The notes below the pieces were generated by a model that was not told the DNA's origin, did not search any database, and saw only the letters and a program-made list of their open reading frames with translations. A stretch of DNA of 64,000 nt from CAUPWF01 sp036656615 (GTDB lineage: Bacteria > Bacillota > Clostridia > Lachnospirales > Lachnospiraceae). Below, in pieces: positions 16,539 through 26,024 of the stretch. Made by a program: the position numbers and the translations under genes. Position 1 is the first letter of the stretch; every line of letters begins with the position of its first letter. The stretch lies in assembly GCA_036656615.1 (NCBI GenBank), contig JAVXHY010000001.1, forward strand, positions 1-64,000. The letters run 5' to 3'.

Positions 16539-18413
16539 TTAAACTTCTTTGTAGTCGCCATCTACAACATCATCACCTTGGAAACCTTCTGGTGCTTCAC
16601 CTGCTCCCATGTCTGGACCTGCTGCTCCTTCCGCTCCTGCTCCTGCTGCTCCTGCTTGTTCATACATTTTAGCAAATAATTTCTGTGCACTTTCCATGAG
16701 TTTTTCTTTCGATGCCTTCATTTCTTCTACTTGCGCTTCTGTCATTTCTTCTACATTTGTTTGTTCAATTAACTCTTTCAATGCTTTAACATCTGCTTCT
16801 ACCACATCTTTATCAGCTGCGTCAATCTTATCTCCAACATCCTTCATTGCTTTTTCTGTTTGGAATACCATAGCATCCGCATCATTTCTTGTATCAATTG
16901 CATCCTTACGTTTCTTATCTTGAGATTCAAACTCAGTAGCTTCTCGAACTGCTTTGTCAATTTCATTATCAGACATATTCGAACCTGCTGTAATCGTAAT
17001 ATGTTGTTCTTTTCCTGTACCCAAATCTTTTGCTGACACATTTACAATACCATTTGCATCAATATCAAAGGTTACTTCGATTTGTGGAATTCCACGTCCT
17101 GCTGGTGGGATACCATCAAGTCTGAATTGTCCTAACGATTTATTATCTTTTGCAAATTGTCTTTCACCTTGTACTACATTAATATCAACTGCTGTCTGAT
17201 TATCAGCTGCTGTAGAGAATGTCTGGCTCTTCTTGGTAGGAATTGTTGTATTTCTTTCAATGAGTCTAGTAGCAACGCCACCCATAGTCTCAATAGACAA
17301 AGACAAAGGTGTAACATCAAGCAACAAGATATCGCCTGCGCCTGCATCTCCTGCAAGCTTTCCACCTTGAACAGATGCACCCAATGCAACACATTCATCT
17401 GGATTCAAAGCTTTAGATGGCTCATGACCTGTTAATTTTGCAACTTTATCCTGGACTGCTGGCATACGTGTAGAACCACCAACCAATAATACTTTTCCTA
17501 ATTCAGAAGCCGTAATTCCTGCATCACTCAAAGCAGTTGTAACCGGTTTTGCTGTTCTTTCAACTAATTCATGTGTTAATTCGTCAAATTTAGCTCTTGT
17601 AAGATTCATATCAAAATGCTTTGGACCTTCTGAAGTTGCTGTAATAAATGGAAGGTTGATATTGGTTGTAGTTGCTGATGAAAGTTCTTTCTTTGCTTTT
17701 TCAGCTGCTTCTCTTAATCTTTGCAAAGCCATTTTATCAGTGGATAAATCTACGCCCTCTGCCTTTTTGAATTCTGCCAACATATATTCTGTAATCTTTT
17801 GGTCGAAGTCATCTCCACCTAATTTATTATCTCCTGATGTAGAAAGTACTTCAATAATTCCATCACCAATTTCAATGATTGATACATCAAACGTACCACC
17901 ACCTAAATCATATACCATAATTTTTTGTTCTTTTTCATTATCAAGACCATAAGCAAGTGCTGCTGCTGTTGGTTCATTAATGATACGTTTTACGTCTAAT
18001 CCTGCAATTCTACCTGCATCCTTTGTTGCCTGACGTTGTGCATCATTAAAATAAGCTGGAACTGTAATAACCGCCTCGGTTACCTTTTCTCCTAAGTAAC
18101 CTTCTGCATCTGCCTTCATTTTCTGAAGAATCATAGCAGAGATTTCCTGTGGTGAATATTTCTTATCATCAATTGCCACTTTACTATCTGTTCCAATTTT
18201 TCTTTTAATTGAAGAAATTGTTTTGTCTGCATTGGTAACTGCTTGACGCTTTGCAGGTTCTCCAACCAAACGCTCTCCTGTTTTGGTAAACGCTACTATA
18301 GATGGTGTTGTTCTTGCACCTTCTGTATTTGAAATTACTACTGGCTGACCACCTTCCATAACTGCTACACAACTATTTGTTGTACCTAAGTCAATTCCTA
18401 TTATTTTTCCCAT
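16539..18413 (-). CDS. dnaK: chaperone protein DnaK (Hsp70)
   Basis: A 624-residue Hsp70 ATPase chaperone. The start GKIIGIDLGTTNSCVA, the phosphate-binding DLGGGTFDVSI and the linker-proximal DVTPLSLSIET are all canonical. The C-terminal lid ends in a Gly/Ala-rich tail and an acidic DGDYKEV end, as in Gram-positive DnaK. AGGAGG lies 9 bases before the ATG. It is third gene of the hrcA-grpE-dnaK-dnaJ operon. Confidence 0.98.
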   Translation of the reverse strand: MGKIIGIDLGTTNSCVAVMEGGQPVVISNTEGARTTPSIVAFTKTGERLVGEPAKRQAVTNADKTISSIKRKIGTDSKVAIDDKKYSPQEISAMILQKMKADAEGYLGEKVTEAVITVPAYFNDAQRQATKDAGRIAGLDVKRIINEPTAAALAYGLDNEKEQKIMVYDLGGGTFDVSIIEIGDGIIEVLSTSGDNKLGGDDFDQKITEYMLAEFKKAEGVDLSTDKMALQRLREAAEKAKKELSSATTTNINLPFITATSEGPKHFDMNLTRAKFDELTHELVERTAKPVTTALSDAGITASELGKVLLVGGSTRMPAVQDKVAKLTGHEPSKALNPDECVALGASVQGGKLAGDAGAGDILLLDVTPLSLSIETMGGVATRLIERNTTIPTKKSQTFSTAADNQTAVDINVVQGERQFAKDNKSLGQFRLDGIPPAGRGIPQIEVTFDIDANGIVNVSAKDLGTGKEQHITITAGSNMSDNEIDKAVREATEFESQDKKRKDAIDTRNDADAMVFQTEKAMKDVGDKIDAADKDVVEADVKALKELIEQTNVEEMTEAQVEEMKASKEKLMESAQKLFAKMYEQAGAAGAGAEGAAGPDMGAGEAPEGFQGDDVVDGDYKEV

Positions 18414-18482
18414 GATAAAAATCCTCCTATTGTTTTGATTTTTTATTTGTTTGTTTTTGTCGGTTGATATTACTACGATAAA

Positions 18483-19187
18483 CTAATTTGCTACTTTTAC
18501 CATGCTATGTCTAATCACACTTTCATGGTACATATAACCCTTTTGAAACTCCTCAGCTACTACATTTTCACTTAGTTCCTCCTCTTCCACATGCATCACT
18601 GCATTGTGTAAATCCGGATTGAACTCAGTTCCAACTGCTTCAATTGCTTTTACTCCAATTTCTTCTAAGGTTGTCATTAATTGCTTATAAATTTTATCCA
18701 TTCCTTCTATAAATGGATTGGATTTTTCTTCCTCTGGAATCGCTGCTATACCCCGTTCCAAATTATCTACCACCGGAAGAATTTTTTCTATGACCTCTTT
18801 CGCACCCACTTCATACATCATCGACTTTTCCTTTGTTGTGCGTTTACGAAAGTTATCAAACTCTGCCATTTGACGAGTCAGCTTATCGGTCAATTCCTCT
18901 ATCTGCTCATCCTTCTTATCTTTCTTTTTCTTCTTTTTGAAGAATTTATTGTCTTTATTATCAACTGCTGCCTCTTGTTCCTGATTGGACTCCTCTGCAG
19001 CTTCCACTTCCTGATCAGTATCCTCTACCACTATTTCCGTGTCAGATTCTGGTGTTTCCTGAGCATCCTCATCTAATTGATCATCTGTTTCTGTTTTTAT
19101 TTCCTCATCTACTTCTTTTGCAGCCTCTTTTGCTTCTTTGATTGCTTCTTCCACTACATTTTTCTCCTTATCCAAGGGTTCTACCAC
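18483..19187 (-). CDS. grpE: nucleotide exchange factor GrpE
   Basis: The dimeric exchange factor that releases ADP from DnaK. The conserved part (about residues 95-234) includes QMAEFDNFRKRT, the long coiled-coil helix and the C-terminal beta domain with NPDLHNAVMHVEEE. The first 90 residues are a highly acidic, low-complexity extension ending in a Lys run (KFFKKKKKKDKK). The start is uncertain: GTG 19187 has AGGA too close, whereas TTG 19175 has AAAGGTGG 8 bases upstream and may be the real start. It lies 5 bases after hrcA. Confidence 0.94.
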   Translation of the reverse strand: MVEPLDKEKNVVEEAIKEAKEAAKEVDEEIKTETDDQLDEDAQETPESDTEIVVEDTDQEVEAAEESNQEQEAAVDNKDNKFFKKKKKKDKKDEQIEELTDKLTRQMAEFDNFRKRTTKEKSMMYEVGAKEVIEKILPVVDNLERGIAAIPEEEKSNPFIEGMDKIYKQLMTTLEEIGVKAIEAVGTEFNPDLHNAVMHVEEEELSENVVAEEFQKGYMYHESVIRHSMVKVAN

Positions 19188-19192
19188 CTTTC

Positions 19193-20227
19193 CTATTCTT
19201 CTTTATGGAATATTGCATCTAACTCTGTCATAAGAGTTTTCAGCGTTTTCATTACATTTTCATAGTCCATACGTTTGGGACCAACAATACCTATTGTACC
19301 TTGCATTCCTTCTCCCAGCTCATACGTAGCTGTTACTACACTGCAATCTTTCATGGTCTGCACAGGTGATTCATTCCCTATATAAACCTGGATTCTTTTC
19401 CCATCCTGATCAGTGAGCGTCTGTGTCACCAATTCTGCAAGCTGTTGTTTTTCTTCAAAAGTACTAATCAACTCTTGCGCCCTTTGATTATCACTAAGTT
19501 CTGGATATTTGAAAATATTTGTTGTACCACTGGTATAGATTTCCAAGTCCTCCTCAATTTGAATTGCTTCCGCAACCGCATCAATGACGTGACTAATCAC
19601 CTTACTATGAATACCTGCCTTCTCTTTTAATACAGCAATCATTCCTAAATTAATCTGTTCAATGGGCAGCCCATTTAGATTGGTGTTCAAAAGCATATTT
19701 AACTTTAATAACATCTCATTATCTAATTCTTCATCCACTGTGATTATTTTATTCTTAATCACATTGCCTTCCAAAACGATAACTGCTATTAATTGCTCCT
19801 TATCCACTTCTGAAAGCTGAATGAATTTTAATTTATTATGATGATTCCTCGGAGCGGTAACCATGGTAGCATAATTCGTGCTGCTTGCCAATACTTTAGC
19901 AGCCTGCATAAGCAATTGTTCCATCTTATCTGCCTTATCTAGCATTTGCTCCCGTATCTCGGTTACATCTTGTGTCTTTTCTTCTATTAACATATCTACG
20001 TAAAGCCGATACCCCTTGTCTGATGGTATACGTCCTGCCGATGTATGAGGTTGCATGATATAGCCCAAATCTTCCAAATCTGCCATTTCATTTCGAATGG
20101 TTGCAGAACTCAGATTCAAATCCGTATATTTAGAAATCGTTCTAGAACCAACCGGTTCACCAGTTTGAAGATAAGTCTGGATGATTGCCTGCAAAATTTT
20201 CATTTTCCTATCATCTAGCTGCGTCAT
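19193..20227 (-). CDS. hrcA: heat-inducible transcription repressor HrcA
   Basis: A 344-residue repressor of class I heat-shock genes that binds CIRCE and is kept active by GroESL. It has an N-terminal winged helix (SRTISKYTDLNLSSATIRNEMADLEDLGYI, given as the DNA-recognition region) with the family TSAGRIPSDKGYR motif after it, then a GAF-like domain. The ATG follows GGGGAGGGAA. The perfect CIRCE 30 bases upstream shows autoregulation. Confidence 0.97.
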   Translation of the reverse strand: MTQLDDRKMKILQAIIQTYLQTGEPVGSRTISKYTDLNLSSATIRNEMADLEDLGYIMQPHTSAGRIPSDKGYRLYVDMLIEEKTQDVTEIREQMLDKADKMEQLLMQAAKVLASSTNYATMVTAPRNHHNKLKFIQLSEVDKEQLIAVIVLEGNVIKNKIITVDEELDNEMLLKLNMLLNTNLNGLPIEQINLGMIAVLKEKAGIHSKVISHVIDAVAEAIQIEEDLEIYTSGTTNIFKYPELSDNQRAQELISTFEEKQQLAELVTQTLTDQDGKRIQVYIGNESPVQTMKDCSVVTATYELGEGMQGTIGIVGPKRMDYENVMKTLKTLMTELDAIFHKEE

Positions 20228-20256
20228 TTCCCTCCCCTTTCACATTATGGCATTTA

Positions 20257-20283
20257 TTAGCACTCATGACTTCCGAGTGCTAA
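20257..20283. promoter_or_regulatory. CIRCE operator (HrcA binding site)
   Basis: TTAGCACTC, a 9-base spacer, then GAGTGCTAA: an exact match to the CIRCE consensus. It lies just downstream of the -10 box and upstream of the hrcA start. Confidence 0.98.
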
Positions 20284-20298
20284 CACCTTACGATTATT

Positions 20299-20327
20299 AA
20301 GATAACACTAACAAAATTGTTTGTCAA
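20299..20327 (-). promoter_or_regulatory. sigma-A promoter of hrcA-grpE-dnaK-dnaJ
   Basis: On the minus strand TTGACA (20327-20322), a 17-base spacer and TATCTT (20304-20299). The perfect -35 and the adjacent CIRCE support it. Confidence 0.85.
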
Positions 20328-20366
20328 CACTGTTTATAAATATTTTATAACTATCTAGCCATGCAC

Positions 20367-20427
20367 AAAAAAAGAATAGAATCCTCTGTGCAAGTTTACT
20401 TGCTAAAGAGCATTCTATTCTTTTTTT
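20367..20427. terminator. long bidirectional hairpin with 16-bp outer stem
   Basis: The arms AAAAAAAGAATAGAAT (20367-20382) and ATTCTATTCTTTTTTT (20412-20427) are perfectly complementary. The loop holds a second stem, GCAAGT/ACTTGC. It has the form of a terminator on either strand. No gene ends next to it in the visible sequence, so it may close a transcript arriving from the repeat/gap region. Confidence 0.65.
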
Positions 20428-20447
20428 GTATACGGCGTTTAGCCGTA

Positions 20448-20661
20448 GCGAAATGAGCCGCAGCGAAATTGAGCTAGCATGGCTGAATAACCCTTCTNNN
20501 NNNNNNNNNNNNNNNNNNNNNNNNNNNNNNNNNNNNNNNNNNNNNNNNNNNNNNNNNNNNNNNNNNNNNNNNNNNNNNNNNNNNNNNNNNNNNNNNNGAA
20601 TAACCCTTCTTGAACCATTGCGAAATGAGCCGCAGCGAAATTGAGCTAGCATAGCTGAATA
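20448..20661. repeat. intergenic direct repeat array interrupted by an assembly gap
   Basis: A 42-base sequence occurs at 20448-20489 and again at 20620-20661 with one mismatch (G to A). Each copy itself contains AGCGAAAT(T)GAGC twice. Between them the text ACCCTTCT also recurs on both sides of the N run. It reads like a tandem minisatellite of roughly 60-base units whose copy number the assembly could not resolve. No open reading frame free of Ns is present in 20428-20741. Confidence 0.75.
20498..20597. other. assembly gap (100 Ns)
   Basis: Exactly 100 Ns, so the true length is unknown. The bases at the two edges share only GAATAACCCTTCT (13 bases), inside the repeat array. Confidence 0.99.
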
Positions 20662-20741
20662 TAATCCCCATCTTGCGTCTTCCCCCAAAAAGTTGTAATA
20701 TATGGTAGATATATTTACTAGATTGGAGGCTTGAACATATC

Positions 20742-21284
20742 ATGAAAAAATTACTAGACCTATATATTAGTTTCTTCCATATAGGAGCACTTACATTTGG
20801 TGGTGGTTTAGCCATGCTTCCTATGTTAAAAAGAGAAGTAGTCGAAAAGCATGGTTGGATTACAGAAGAAGAAATGCTGGATATTTTTGCCATTGGCCAG
20901 TGCACCCCTGGGGTCATTGCAGTAAACACTGCTACTTATATTGGATATAAGAAGGCAGGTATTTGGGGTGGAATATTAGCCACATTAGGCATCATTTCCC
21001 CTTCTATTCTTATTATATGCATTATTGCATCTGTTTTAAGTCCCTATATGGAGAATACCACCTTACAGCATGCATTTGCTGGGATTAGAGTTGTAGTGTG
21101 TGCCCTTATGCTGAATACTGCTATTATGATGGCCCGAAAAGGAATCCAAGATAAACTTGGCATCTTATTATTTCTATCTGCACTCCTACTGGCTTCATTT
21201 TCTCCTGTTCCAACTGCTATTATTATAGTACTCTCCGGAATTTTCGGAGTAATTGTGAAGAAATGGGGGGGCATAAAATCATGA
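20742..21284 (+). CDS. chrA: chromate transporter family, first half-size subunit
   Basis: A 180-residue membrane protein equal to one half of the long ChrA chromate transporter. The family motif FxxGALTFGGGLAMLP is near the N-terminus, followed by the FAIGQCTPGVIAVNTATYIGYK block and four to six hydrophobic helices. Short-chain ChrA proteins work as pairs. Substrate could be chromate/sulphate or another anion; this is a family-level call. GGAGG lies 12 bases before the ATG, a long spacing. It overlaps the next gene by ATGA. Confidence 0.88.
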   Translation: MKKLLDLYISFFHIGALTFGGGLAMLPMLKREVVEKHGWITEEEMLDIFAIGQCTPGVIAVNTATYIGYKKAGIWGGILATLGIISPSILIICIIASVLSPYMENTTLQHAFAGIRVVVCALMLNTAIMMARKGIQDKLGILLFLSALLLASFSPVPTAIIIVLSGIFGVIVKKWGGIKS

Positions 21285-21835
21285 TTTATATAACTCTCTT
21301 TTATGAATTCTTTAAAATCGGACTATTCTCCATCGGTGGTGGCATGGCCACGCTTCCTTTTCTTGTGGAACTAACTACCAAATATGATTGGTATACCACC
21401 AGTGAATTAGCAAATATGGTGGCCATCAGCCAAAGCACCCCCGGACCTATAGGAATTAATATGGCTACTTATGCCGGCTACCAGAGTGCCGGTATCTTAG
21501 GTGCCCTAACTGCTACTTTATCCTTAGTGCTGCCATCTTTGATTATAATTATCATCATTGCTAAATTTATGGAAAATTTTAGTGAAAATAAAATAGTCAA
21601 AGCAATATTCTATGGTATTCGTCCCACCGTTGCCGCCATTATTTCTTACGCAGTATTTGAATTGTGCAAGATTTCGTTGTTTCAGGCTTCCGGGAAAGGC
21701 TACATCCTTGATGGTACCAGTTTTGCTATTTGTATCATTGCATTGTTGCTCATGCAAATAAAAAAATTAGAAAAACTCCACCCACTGGTTTGGCTTGTAG
21801 GCGGAGCATTTCTTGGTATTGTGTTAAAACTATGA
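21281..21835 (+). CDS. chrA: chromate transporter family, second half-size subunit
   Basis: The 184-residue partner of the preceding gene, with the matching motifs IGLFSIGGGMATLPF and VAISQSTPGPIGINMATYAGYQ. ATG 21281 is chosen because it forms an ATGA overlap with the upstream stop and has a G-rich ribosome binding site (GGGGGGG) before it; the ORF could be extended 18 bases. The pair is typical of the short-chain CHR transporters of Firmicutes. Confidence 0.88.
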   Translation: MIYITLFYEFFKIGLFSIGGGMATLPFLVELTTKYDWYTTSELANMVAISQSTPGPIGINMATYAGYQSAGILGALTATLSLVLPSLIIIIIIAKFMENFSENKIVKAIFYGIRPTVAAIISYAVFELCKISLFQASGKGYILDGTSFAICIIALLLMQIKKLEKLHPLVWLVGGAFLGIVLKL

Positions 21836-21860
21836 TTTACGCAACAGTTCAAATACTGAT

Positions 21861-23030
21861 TTACAGGAATTCCGATAGAATATAGTTGCTTACAGAGATT
21901 CCTTTTTCTGTAAGCATCAAACGGTTTTCCTTTATTTCCATACATTCTGATTCCATAAATTTATGAATAATGGGCAGGTAATGTTCTCTGATCTCATCCG
22001 TTAATTCGATTCCTTCCATGGTCCGTAATCCTAAAAATATAGTCTCTTCTCGTTCTTCCTTTGCTGTTAATACTTCATGATCAGCTCTCTCTAACAAAAC
22101 CAGTTCTTCTGTAGTTTCCTGATGAAGATAAGTTTGAATATACTTCTGAATGTCCGAACCATTGGCAAATCTAACATGTCCAAGCAAAGAAGCTGCTCCA
22201 ATACCGAACCCCAAATACGGTGTCCTTCTCCAATACCCAAGATTGTGTCTACATTCATATCCTACTTTAGCATAATTGGATACTTCATATCTATGGTATC
22301 CGTAAGTATGAAGTATCCGCCTTGTATCTTCATACATCTGTCTCTCATCCTCTTCATTGGGAAGTGGGGGGACATCTTGTTCTAATCCCTTGTTCTCCAA
22401 AGTATCCCCTCCATATTGATCATAAAATGGTGTTCCCTCTTCAATGATTAAACTATATGCCGAAATATGCTCTGGATTCAATTGTGCTACCGTTGTAATG
22501 GTTTGAACCCAAGATGCACAGCTTTGTCCAGGAATTGCCGAAATCAAATCAATATTAATATTTTCAAAGCCTAGATGACGAACCAATTTGTATGTTTGCA
22601 GAAATGTTTCATAAGAATGGATACGTCCCAACAGCTTTAATTCAGCATCCTGAGTAGACTGCAGTCCGATGCTAATTCGATTCACGCCTATTTCTTTATA
22701 GACCTCCAGCTTCTCTTTCGTTACCGTACCCGGATTAATTTCGATGGTTATTTCTGCTTCTTCCTTCATTTCAAAGATGCTGTACAGTGTTCTCATCATA
22801 TCTTTCATCAAGGAAGGATCCAAAATAGAAGGCGTTCCCCCACCAAAAAAAACAGAAGTCACAATATATGCTTCTGCTGTTTTTTGATAACTTTTCATTT
22901 CCTCTTGTAACGCTTTTACATACTCCACCTGCTGGTTTGTATCTGCCGGAGCAGAAAGGAAATCACAGTATGCACATTTCTTCACACAAAATGGAATATG
23001 AATATACAACTCTAATTCCTCTTTCTCCAT
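21861..23030 (-). CDS. hemW: HemW-like radical SAM heme chaperone
   Basis: A radical SAM protein of about 389 residues. The cluster motif is CVKKCAYC (CxxxCxxC) near residue 15, followed by FGGGTPS and the family regions ISIGLQST and ISAYSLIIEEGTPFY. Members were long annotated as oxygen-independent coproporphyrinogen oxidases. The HemW group, usually next to lepA as here, binds and delivers heme. The C-terminal HemN-like domain (FLGLRTMEGIEL) is complete. ATG 23030 is preferred over an in-frame TTG 15 bases earlier. It is third in a holA-lepA-hemW run. Confidence 0.9.
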   Translation of the reverse strand: MEKEELELYIHIPFCVKKCAYCDFLSAPADTNQQVEYVKALQEEMKSYQKTAEAYIVTSVFFGGGTPSILDPSLMKDMMRTLYSIFEMKEEAEITIEINPGTVTKEKLEVYKEIGVNRISIGLQSTQDAELKLLGRIHSYETFLQTYKLVRHLGFENINIDLISAIPGQSCASWVQTITTVAQLNPEHISAYSLIIEEGTPFYDQYGGDTLENKGLEQDVPPLPNEEDERQMYEDTRRILHTYGYHRYEVSNYAKVGYECRHNLGYWRRTPYLGFGIGAASLLGHVRFANGSDIQKYIQTYLHQETTEELVLLERADHEVLTAKEEREETIFLGLRTMEGIELTDEIREHYLPIIHKFMESECMEIKENRLMLTEKGISVSNYILSEFL

Positions 23031-23054
23031 ACTGTACCCATCCAATCCATATCT

Positions 23055-24872
23055 TTATTTATCATCTAGTTTCAATACACTCATAAATGCTTTCTGTGGA
23101 ATTTCTACATTTCCCACCTGGCGCATTCTCTTCTTTCCTTCTTTTTGCTTATCCAAAAGCTTTCTCTTTCTGGAAATATCACCACCATAGCATTTTGCAA
23201 GCACATCTTTTCGCATAGCCTTGACTGTTTCTCTAGATATAATCTTACTTCCAATCGCCGCCTGAATTGGAATTTCAAATAACTGCCTTGGAATCTCATC
23301 TTTTAATTTTTCACACATTTTACGCCCCCGCTCATAAGCAGTTTCTGCATGAACAATAAAGGACAGCGCATCCACTTCTTCCTTATTGATTAAGATATCT
23401 AATTTCACTAATTCTGATTTCTCATAATCTAGCATCTCATAATCAAAGGATGCATAACCTTTGGACCGAGATTTTAAAGCATCAAAAAAATCATATATAA
23501 TTTCATTCAGAGGTAAATGATAATGCATAACTGCTCTGGTTGCTTCTATATATTCCAAGCCTTGATATTCTCCACGACGTTCTTGACAAAGTTCCATAAT
23601 AGAACCTATATATTCAGAAGTCACCATGATTTCCGCTTTCACCACTGGTTCTTCCATGTAAAGAATCTCTGCTGGATCTGGAAGATTGGATGGATTGGTT
23701 AATTCCAATACATCCCCATTTGTTTTATACACTTTATAAATAACACCTGGTGCCGTTGTCACTAGATCCAAATTATATTCTCTTTCCAAACGCTCCTGAA
23801 TAATTTCCAAATGCAGCAAGCCTAAAAAACCACAACGAAATCCAAAGCCTAAAGCCATAGATGTTTCGGGTTCAAATTGCAAGGCTGCATCATTTAATTG
23901 TAATTTTTCCAATGCATCTCGGAGATCTTGATACTTTGCCCCATCTGCTGGATATAGACCGCAGTATACCATTGGATTGACTTTCTTATATCCAGGAAGG
24001 GGTGCAGCACAAGGGTTATTTGCATCCGTAACCGTATCCCCTACTCGAGTTTCTTTTACATTTTTCAAGCTGGCCGTTATATATCCAACCATGCCTGCAC
24101 TTAATTCTTCGCAAGGAAGAAACTGACCTGCTCCAAAGTACCCAACTTCTACTACCTCTGCTAAAGTCTTCGTTGCCATCATTTTAATTGGAGTTCCTTT
24201 TTTTACGGAGCCTTCTTTAATTCGGCAGAAAATAATAACACCTTTATAAGAATCATAAATAGAATCGAAGATCAATGCCTGAAGCGGCTTACTAGGATCA
24301 CCTACTGGAGCTGGTATTTTCTTTACAATTTGTTCAAGAACTTCTTCTATATTCAGTCCAGTCTTGGCTGATATACGTGGTGCATCTGCAGCTTCAATTC
24401 CAATCACATCTTCAATTTCTTCTATCACACGTTCTGGTTCTGCACTAGGCAGATCAATTTTATTAATCACTGGCATAATATCCAAATCATGATCCAATGC
24501 CAAATACACATTCGCTAGGGTCTGTGCTTCCACACCCTGTGCCGCATCCACCACAAGCACTGCTCCATCACAGGCAGCTAGACTTCTAGATACCTCATAG
24601 TTAAAGTCCACATGTCCTGGGGTATCAATGAGATTAAACACATATTCTTCCCCATTCAGCGCCTTATATACCGTTCTGACCGACTGAGCTTTAATCGTAA
24701 TTCCACGTTCCCGCTCCAAATCCATATTATCCAGCACCTGAGACTGCATTTCTCTGCTGGTAAGCAGACCAGTGCGTTCAATAATACGATCAGCTAGGGT
24801 TGATTTTCCATGATCTATATGAGCAATAATACAAAAATTGCGAATGTTTTCTTGATTGATAATTCCTGACAT
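23055..24872 (-). CDS. lepA: elongation factor 4 (LepA), ribosome back-translocase GTPase
   Basis: A translational GTPase of about 605 residues. G1 AHIDHGKST, G3 DTPGHVDF and G4 NKIDLPSA are intact, and the LepA-specific C-terminal domain (CYGGDISRKRKLLDKQKEGKKRMRQVG) is complete. The start is ATG 24872, with GGAGG 7 bases upstream; a longer frame begins 30 bases earlier without a site. It lies between holA and hemW, the common Firmicutes order. Confidence 0.97.
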   Translation of the reverse strand: MSGIINQENIRNFCIIAHIDHGKSTLADRIIERTGLLTSREMQSQVLDNMDLERERGITIKAQSVRTVYKALNGEEYVFNLIDTPGHVDFNYEVSRSLAACDGAVLVVDAAQGVEAQTLANVYLALDHDLDIMPVINKIDLPSAEPERVIEEIEDVIGIEAADAPRISAKTGLNIEEVLEQIVKKIPAPVGDPSKPLQALIFDSIYDSYKGVIIFCRIKEGSVKKGTPIKMMATKTLAEVVEVGYFGAGQFLPCEELSAGMVGYITASLKNVKETRVGDTVTDANNPCAAPLPGYKKVNPMVYCGLYPADGAKYQDLRDALEKLQLNDAALQFEPETSMALGFGFRCGFLGLLHLEIIQERLEREYNLDLVTTAPGVIYKVYKTNGDVLELTNPSNLPDPAEILYMEEPVVKAEIMVTSEYIGSIMELCQERRGEYQGLEYIEATRAVMHYHLPLNEIIYDFFDALKSRSKGYASFDYEMLDYEKSELVKLDILINKEEVDALSFIVHAETAYERGRKMCEKLKDEIPRQLFEIPIQAAIGSKIISRETVKAMRKDVLAKCYGGDISRKRKLLDKQKEGKKRMRQVGNVEIPQKAFMSVLKLDDK

Positions 24873-24927
24873 TTCTGATCCTCCATATTTCTCTGTATTC
24901 ATTGAATCTATTACCTCTCGAAGTATA

Positions 24928-25908
24928 TCATGTCATACTATATTTGACAATAAAAAGCTCAACTCCCATTACACCATCCAATCGTCCTGTTTTCACATAT
25001 TCTTCTGTTTCTACACAAGCCTCTAAAATATGAATCAATTCCGATGTTGTAAAATGCTTTGACTGATCCATATATTTACCTACAACAAAATTTTGAAGTC
25101 CTGTCTTTTCACTAATGATTTTACGATTGCTGCCTTGCTTTTCCAATTCCTTTACCTGTAATAACAATCGAAATTGCCTTGCAAGTAAGAAAAGGATACG
25201 CAAAGGTGGTTCCTTTAAAGCCAATAATTCATAGTAATAGTCCAAAGCCTGTTTTTGCTTCTTATCTGCCACCGCGTTGACCATACTGAATATCTGATTC
25301 GTAATTTGAGTAGTGCAAATAGCATCTACATCCTCCAGCGTAATCATGTTCTTATCTAAAACGTAACAAAACAGCTTTTCCAGCTCCTTTTGAATCTGTT
25401 CCATATCCGATCCTACTTTAGTAAGGAGATGGCGGATTGTAGCATCTGTTATTTGCTTTCCTTCTTGTTTTACCATGCCTTGTATCCATTTGATTAAAGT
25501 TCGTTCCTCTTGTCTGGAAAGTTCCACAATCAATCCACGATCCTTCACAGATTTAAATAACTTGCCCCTTTTATCAACCTCAGCTTCAATAAATAGCAAA
25601 TACGTAGTCTCTGGTAATGCTTTGATATAATCTGCAAGTTCCGGGGTAGGATTTTTGAAAAACCCAGTGTTTTCCATTACAATTAACCGTCGATCACCAA
25701 AGAAGGGTATCGTCTCAGCCAAGTCAATGATTTCCTTTACATTTATACCTTTTCCCTCATAATATGCATAATTCATACTATGATCACAAGGGATAATAGC
25801 CTCTGATAGTTTATTTTTATATTGTCTTTTCAGATAATTTTCTTCCCCATATAAGAAATAAATCTGTTTAAAATCACCCGTCTTTAAGTCTTCATTTAAA
25901 CGTTTCAT
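24928..25908 (-). CDS. holA: DNA polymerase III subunit delta
   Basis: The 326-residue clamp-loader delta subunit that opens the beta clamp. Recognised by YFLYGEENYLKRQY at the start, the AAA-like N-domain with no functional Walker A, a central helical region (DATIRHLLTKVGSDMEQIQKEL, partial motif) and the C-terminal collar domain. The GGAAGG ribosome binding site precedes ATG 25908. It begins the holA-lepA-hemW transcript. Confidence 0.92.
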   Translation of the reverse strand: MKRLNEDLKTGDFKQIYFLYGEENYLKRQYKNKLSEAIIPCDHSMNYAYYEGKGINVKEIIDLAETIPFFGDRRLIVMENTGFFKNPTPELADYIKALPETTYLLFIEAEVDKRGKLFKSVKDRGLIVELSRQEERTLIKWIQGMVKQEGKQITDATIRHLLTKVGSDMEQIQKELEKLFCYVLDKNMITLEDVDAICTTQITNQIFSMVNAVADKKQKQALDYYYELLALKEPPLRILFLLARQFRLLLQVKELEKQGSNRKIISEKTGLQNFVVGKYMDQSKHFTTSELIHILEACVETEEYVKTGRLDGVMGVELFIVKYSMT

Positions 25909-25954
25909 CTTTATGATCCTTCCTTAAAATCCTATTTCATTCTAGCATAAAATC

Positions 25955-25994
25955 GAAAAAAAGACGAGAGTTTTTCTATTCTCTCATCTTTTTC
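25955..25994 (-). terminator. Rho-independent terminator after the MMPL/heptad-repeat operon
   Basis: On the minus strand AAAAAGATGAGAG and CTCTCGTCTTTTTTT pair with one T-G wobble around a 10-base loop, ending in a T run 30 bases after the stop at 26025. Confidence 0.85.
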
Positions 25995-26024
25995 CTACTC
26001 CTTTTAAAGGGGTTTCATATCATC

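Noticed and set aside
20308..20929. Reading frames on both strands that run through the N gap near 20498-20597
   Set aside because: They consist of repeat sequence plus X residues and have no family resemblance or ribosome sites. The real gene here is the plus-strand chromate transporter from 20742.
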